Shown: positions 7,112-9,098 of the stretch, piece by piece
Layout: every line of letters starts with the position of its first letter
How positions within the stretch are numbered: the stretch's first letter is position 1
From: Pseudomonadota bacterium
GTDB lineage: Bacteria > Pseudomonadota > Alphaproteobacteria > Rhizobiales > Xanthobacteraceae
Length of the DNA stretch: 9,098 nt
Assembly: GCA_963205465.1 (NCBI GenBank)
Contig: CAUJKG010000214.1
Location: forward strand, 1-9,098
Direction of reading: 5' to 3'
Translations under genes and position numbers: made by a program
The notes under the pieces: model-generated
What the model was told of the DNA's origin: nothing
Database searches by the model: none
The model's input: only the letters and a program-made list of their open reading frames with translations

Positions 7112-8307
7112 TTTCCGTTCCAGACCCGCTGATAGAGCGGATTGAAGCCGATGCGGTAGACCAGTTCCGCCGGCCGTTCGATTTCCCAGATCGCGAGATC
7201 GCAGCGCTTGCCGGCTTCGAGTGTGCCGATGTCGGTGCGTCCAAGCGCTTTGGCTGCATTGCGGGTAACGCCTGCGATGATCTCGTCGACCGTCATCCGG
7301 AACAGCGTTGCCGCCATGTTCATGGTCATGAGGAGAGACGTGGCGGGCGAACTACCGGGATTGCAGTCGGTCGCGACCGCCATTGCGGTGCCATGCTTAC
7401 GGAAGTGATCGATCGGCGGAAACTGTTTCTCGCGGATCGTATAGGCGGCGACCGGCAGCATCACGGCGACGGTGCCGTTCTTCGCCATCGCGGCCGCACC
7501 TTCCTCGTCGGTATATTCGAGGTGATCGGCGGAGAGCGCGCCATGATCCGCCGCGAGTTTTGCGCCGTGAAGGTTGGAAAGCTGATCGGCGTGCAGCTTC
7601 ACGGGCAGTTTTGCGGCTCTCGCGGCGTCGAAGACGCGAGCGGTCTGTTCGGGCGAAAAGGCGATTCCTTCGCAGAAAGCATCGACCGCATCCGCAAGCC
7701 CTTCCGAAGCAAGCTCCGGGATCATGGCGCAGACGAGATCGATATATTTTTCTTTATCGGTGAACTCGGGCGGCAAGGCGTGCGCGCCGAGGAAGGTCGT
7801 CACGATTTCAACGGCCCGCTCTTTGCCGAGGCGGCGCGCCGCGCGAAGCATCCGCTTCTCGGTGTCGGTATCGAGGCCGTAGCCTGACTTCACTTCTATG
7901 GTCGTCACACCTTCCACAAGCAAATGATCAAGGCGGTGCAGCGCGCTCTTTACGAGCGCGTCTTCGTCGTCGGCGCGGGTTGCCTTGACCGTCGAAACGA
8001 TACCGCCGCCGGCGCGGGCGATCTCTTCATAGGTGGCGCCGGCAAGCCGCAGCTCGAATTCATGCGCGCGATTGCCGCCGTGAATAATATGTGTGTGACA
8101 ATCGATCAGGCCGGGGGTCACCCAGCGGCCGTCGAGTTCGATACGCCTGGCGGCATCCCATCCCGCAGGCAGGCCGGATTGCGTGCCGGAGTAGGCGATT
8201 TTGCCGTCGCGCGCCGCTACCGCTCCGCCTTCGACGATCCCGAGACCCTCCCGGGACGGATCGAGCGTGGCAAGGCGCGCGTTCAGCCAGATCGTGTCGA
8301 AATGCAT
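7108..8307 (-). CDS. hutI: Imidazolonepropionase
   Basis: HutI opens the imidazolone ring of 4-imidazolone-5-propanoate to give N-formimidoyl-L-glutamate. It is a metal-dependent amidohydrolase-fold enzyme of 399 residues, the usual length. Metal ligands are visible at H71 and H73 (LIDCHTHIIHGG), H239 (VKLHADQL) and D314 (VATDCNPGSSP). The segment GGNRAHEFELRLAG (77-90) is highly conserved in imidazolonepropionases, as are the EVKSGYGL (138-145) and SADHLEYT (259-266) blocks. The ATG at 8307 is chosen because the N-terminus then matches the family and a GAGG motif lies just upstream. The open frame continues another 50 codons upstream through the operator region, which is unlikely to be translated. 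It is the first gene of the leftward hutI-hutG-hutU operon and is divergent from hutF. Confidence 0.97.
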   Translation of the reverse strand: MHFDTIWLNARLATLDPSREGLGIVEGGAVAARDGKIAYSGTQSGLPAGWDAARRIELDGRWVTPGLIDCHTHIIHGGNRAHEFELRLAGATYEEIARAGGGIVSTVKATRADDEDALVKSALHRLDHLLVEGVTTIEVKSGYGLDTDTEKRMLRAARRLGKERAVEIVTTFLGAHALPPEFTDKEKYIDLVCAMIPELASEGLADAVDAFCEGIAFSPEQTARVFDAARAAKLPVKLHADQLSNLHGAKLAADHGALSADHLEYTDEEGAAAMAKNGTVAVMLPVAAYTIREKQFPPIDHFRKHGTAMAVATDCNPGSSPATSLLMTMNMAATLFRMTVDEIIAGVTRNAAKALGRTDIGTLEAGKRCDLAIWEIERPAELVYRIGFNPLYQRVWNGK

Positions 8308-8356
8308 CGAAAGCCTCAGCCGATGCCGGATTTCGCGGATATTCCCGCCCGGCTGT

Positions 8357-8370
8357 ATTGTATATACATA
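8357..8370. promoter_or_regulatory. HutC operator between hutI and hutF
   Basis: ATTGTATATACATA contains a perfect TGTA-TA-TACA core at 8359-8368, the motif established for HutC binding, within an almost symmetric dyad. It is the best of three candidates in the window. It overlaps the inferred -10 of hutI (8366-8361) and lies just upstream of the inferred hutF -35. A partial copy, TGTCTAT (8391-8397), sits on the hutF -10 and shares nine bases (ATTGTCTAT) with the hutH operator. It may be a half-site. Confidence 0.75.
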
Positions 8371-8389
8371 ATTGCAGGCGGCGCGGCAA
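8361..8389 (-). promoter_or_regulatory. Putative promoter of the hutI-hutG-hutU operon
   Basis: On the minus strand, TTGCCG (8389-8384) is separated by 17 bases from TATATA (8366-8361). The -35 hexamer is identical to that inferred for hutH. The -10 lies inside the perfect HutC core, consistent with repression by occlusion. The -10 is a modest match, so the exact hexamer is uncertain. Confidence 0.4.
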
Positions 8390-8400
8390 TTGTCTATGAT
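8372..8400 (+). promoter_or_regulatory. Putative promoter of hutF
   Basis: TTGCAG (8372-8377) and TATGAT (8395-8400) are separated by 17 bases. The -10 matches five of six consensus bases, while the -35 is weak. A start near 8407 would leave a leader of about 20 bases before the ATG at 8428. The HutC operator abuts the -35 on its upstream side, so hutF and hutI would be controlled together from one site. Confidence 0.4.
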
Positions 8401-8427
8401 GGCGAATATCCACCGGCTTTCGAATCC

Positions 8428-9098
8428 ATGAAATCGCACACCGTATTTTTCGATCACGCTTTCCTTCCTGAAGGTTGGCGCAAGAATGTCAGGATCACAG
8501 TATCAGGCGATCGCATCGCCGCCGTTGAGACGGAAGCAGCGCCTGCGGTGGGCGAGCGGGTGGCGGGGATCGCGCTCCCGGGAATGCCCAACGTGCACTG
8601 CCATTCGTTCCAGCGGGCAATGGCGGGTCTTGCTGAACGCCGTGGTCCCGCGAATGACAGCTTCTGGACGTGGCGCGAGATCATGTACCGGTTTCTCGAC
8701 CGTTTGACGCCGGATGATGTCGAGGCGATCACCGCTTTCGCTTACATGGAAATGCTCGAACGCGGCTTCACCGCGGTTGGCGAGTTTCATTATCTGCATC
8801 ATGCTCCGGATGGTTCGCCTTATGCCGATCTCGGCGAGATGGCGGCGCGCATTGTCGGCGGCGCGAGGCAGACGGGAATCGGCCTCACCATGCTGCCGTC
8901 GTTCTATCGCTACGGCACCTTTGGCGGCGCACCCGCGCATCCGGGGCAACGCCGCTACCTGAATTCGCCGGATCGCTTCAATGCGTTGGTCGCGCGTACG
9001 CGCGAAATCGCCGCCGCCGATCCTTCGATCAATGTTGGCATTGCTCCGCATTAGCTGCGCGCCGTCACGCCCGAAGACATGCGCATCGTGGTCGATGC
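8428..9098 (+). pseudogene. hutF: Formimidoylglutamate deiminase (HutF), interrupted by an in-frame amber codon and cut by the window edge
   Basis: HutF converts N-formimidoyl-L-glutamate to N-formyl-L-glutamate and ammonia. The frame from the ATG at 8428 closely follows known HutF N-termini: FLPEGWRKNVRI (12-23), LPGMPNVHCHSFQRAM (50-65) with metal ligands H57 and H59, then NDSFWTWREIMYR, GFTAVGEFHYLHH and GQRRYLNSPDRF. Translation stops after 208 residues at TAG (9052-9054), less than half the roughly 450 residues of the family. The same frame then continues with LRAVTPEDMRIVVD to the window edge, matching the conserved HSLRAVTP block, so TAG replaces an expected serine codon (TCG to TAG is one base). 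The truncated product would lack the later metal ligands. Either this is a recent nonsense mutation or a sequence error. No good Shine-Dalgarno precedes the ATG, but no better in-frame start is available. Confidence 0.85.

Noticed and set aside
7924..8427. N-terminal extension of hutF upstream of 8428
   Set aside because: The frame is open but runs through the operator and the hutI coding region. HutF homology begins at the ATG at 8428.
9052..9054. Stop codon recoding or amber-encoded pyrrolysine in hutF
   Set aside because: hutC in the same window ends normally at TAG, HutF homologues carry serine at this position, and there is no nearby structure or pyl gene. A substitution or sequence error is simpler.

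Overview
The window is a nearly complete histidine-utilisation (hut) cluster from a GC-rich proteobacterium. The protein sequences and gene arrangement suggest an alphaproteobacterium, probably Hyphomicrobiales (Rhizobiales), but the genus cannot be fixed from the sequence alone. Coding density is high. The three divergent gene pairs are separated by short AT-rich gaps in otherwise GC-rich DNA.

Layout, left to right. The first 82 bases hold the N-terminus of a leftward beta-hydroxyacid dehydrogenase (3-hydroxyisobutyrate dehydrogenase type) that runs off the edge. A divergent gap (83-152) with a HutC-like operator follows. Then come a rightward enoyl-CoA hydratase gene and hutC, the GntR-type repressor, probably as one operon. 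An acyl-CoA dehydrogenase gene converges on hutC from the right. A second divergent gap (2906-3022) with a HutC-like operator and a good promoter separates it from hutH (histidine ammonia-lyase). HutH converges on the leftward operon hutI-hutG-hutU, with a strong hairpin terminator after hutU. A third divergent gap (8308-8427) holds a perfect TGTA-N2-TACA operator between hutI and the rightward hutF (formimidoylglutamate deiminase), which runs off the right edge.

Together the genes encode the five-step route histidine -> urocanate (HutH) -> imidazolonepropionate (HutU) -> N-formimidoylglutamate (HutI) -> N-formylglutamate + ammonia (HutF) -> glutamate + formate (HutG), with HutC as the likely urocanate-responsive repressor. 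Catalytic residues of HutH, HutU, HutI and HutG look intact.

Two things stand out. First, hutF carries an in-frame amber codon (9052-9054) where a serine is expected, and homologous sequence continues in the same frame beyond it. This is a nonsense mutation or a sequencing error at the FIGlu deiminase step. Second, three acyl-CoA/hydroxyacid-type genes (a beta-hydroxyacid dehydrogenase, an enoyl-CoA hydratase and an acyl-CoA dehydrogenase) are interleaved with the hut genes, and HutC-like operators sit in the divergent gaps that drive them. The hut regulon may therefore extend to a second catabolic module. I see no RNA genes, insertion sequences or CRISPR arrays.
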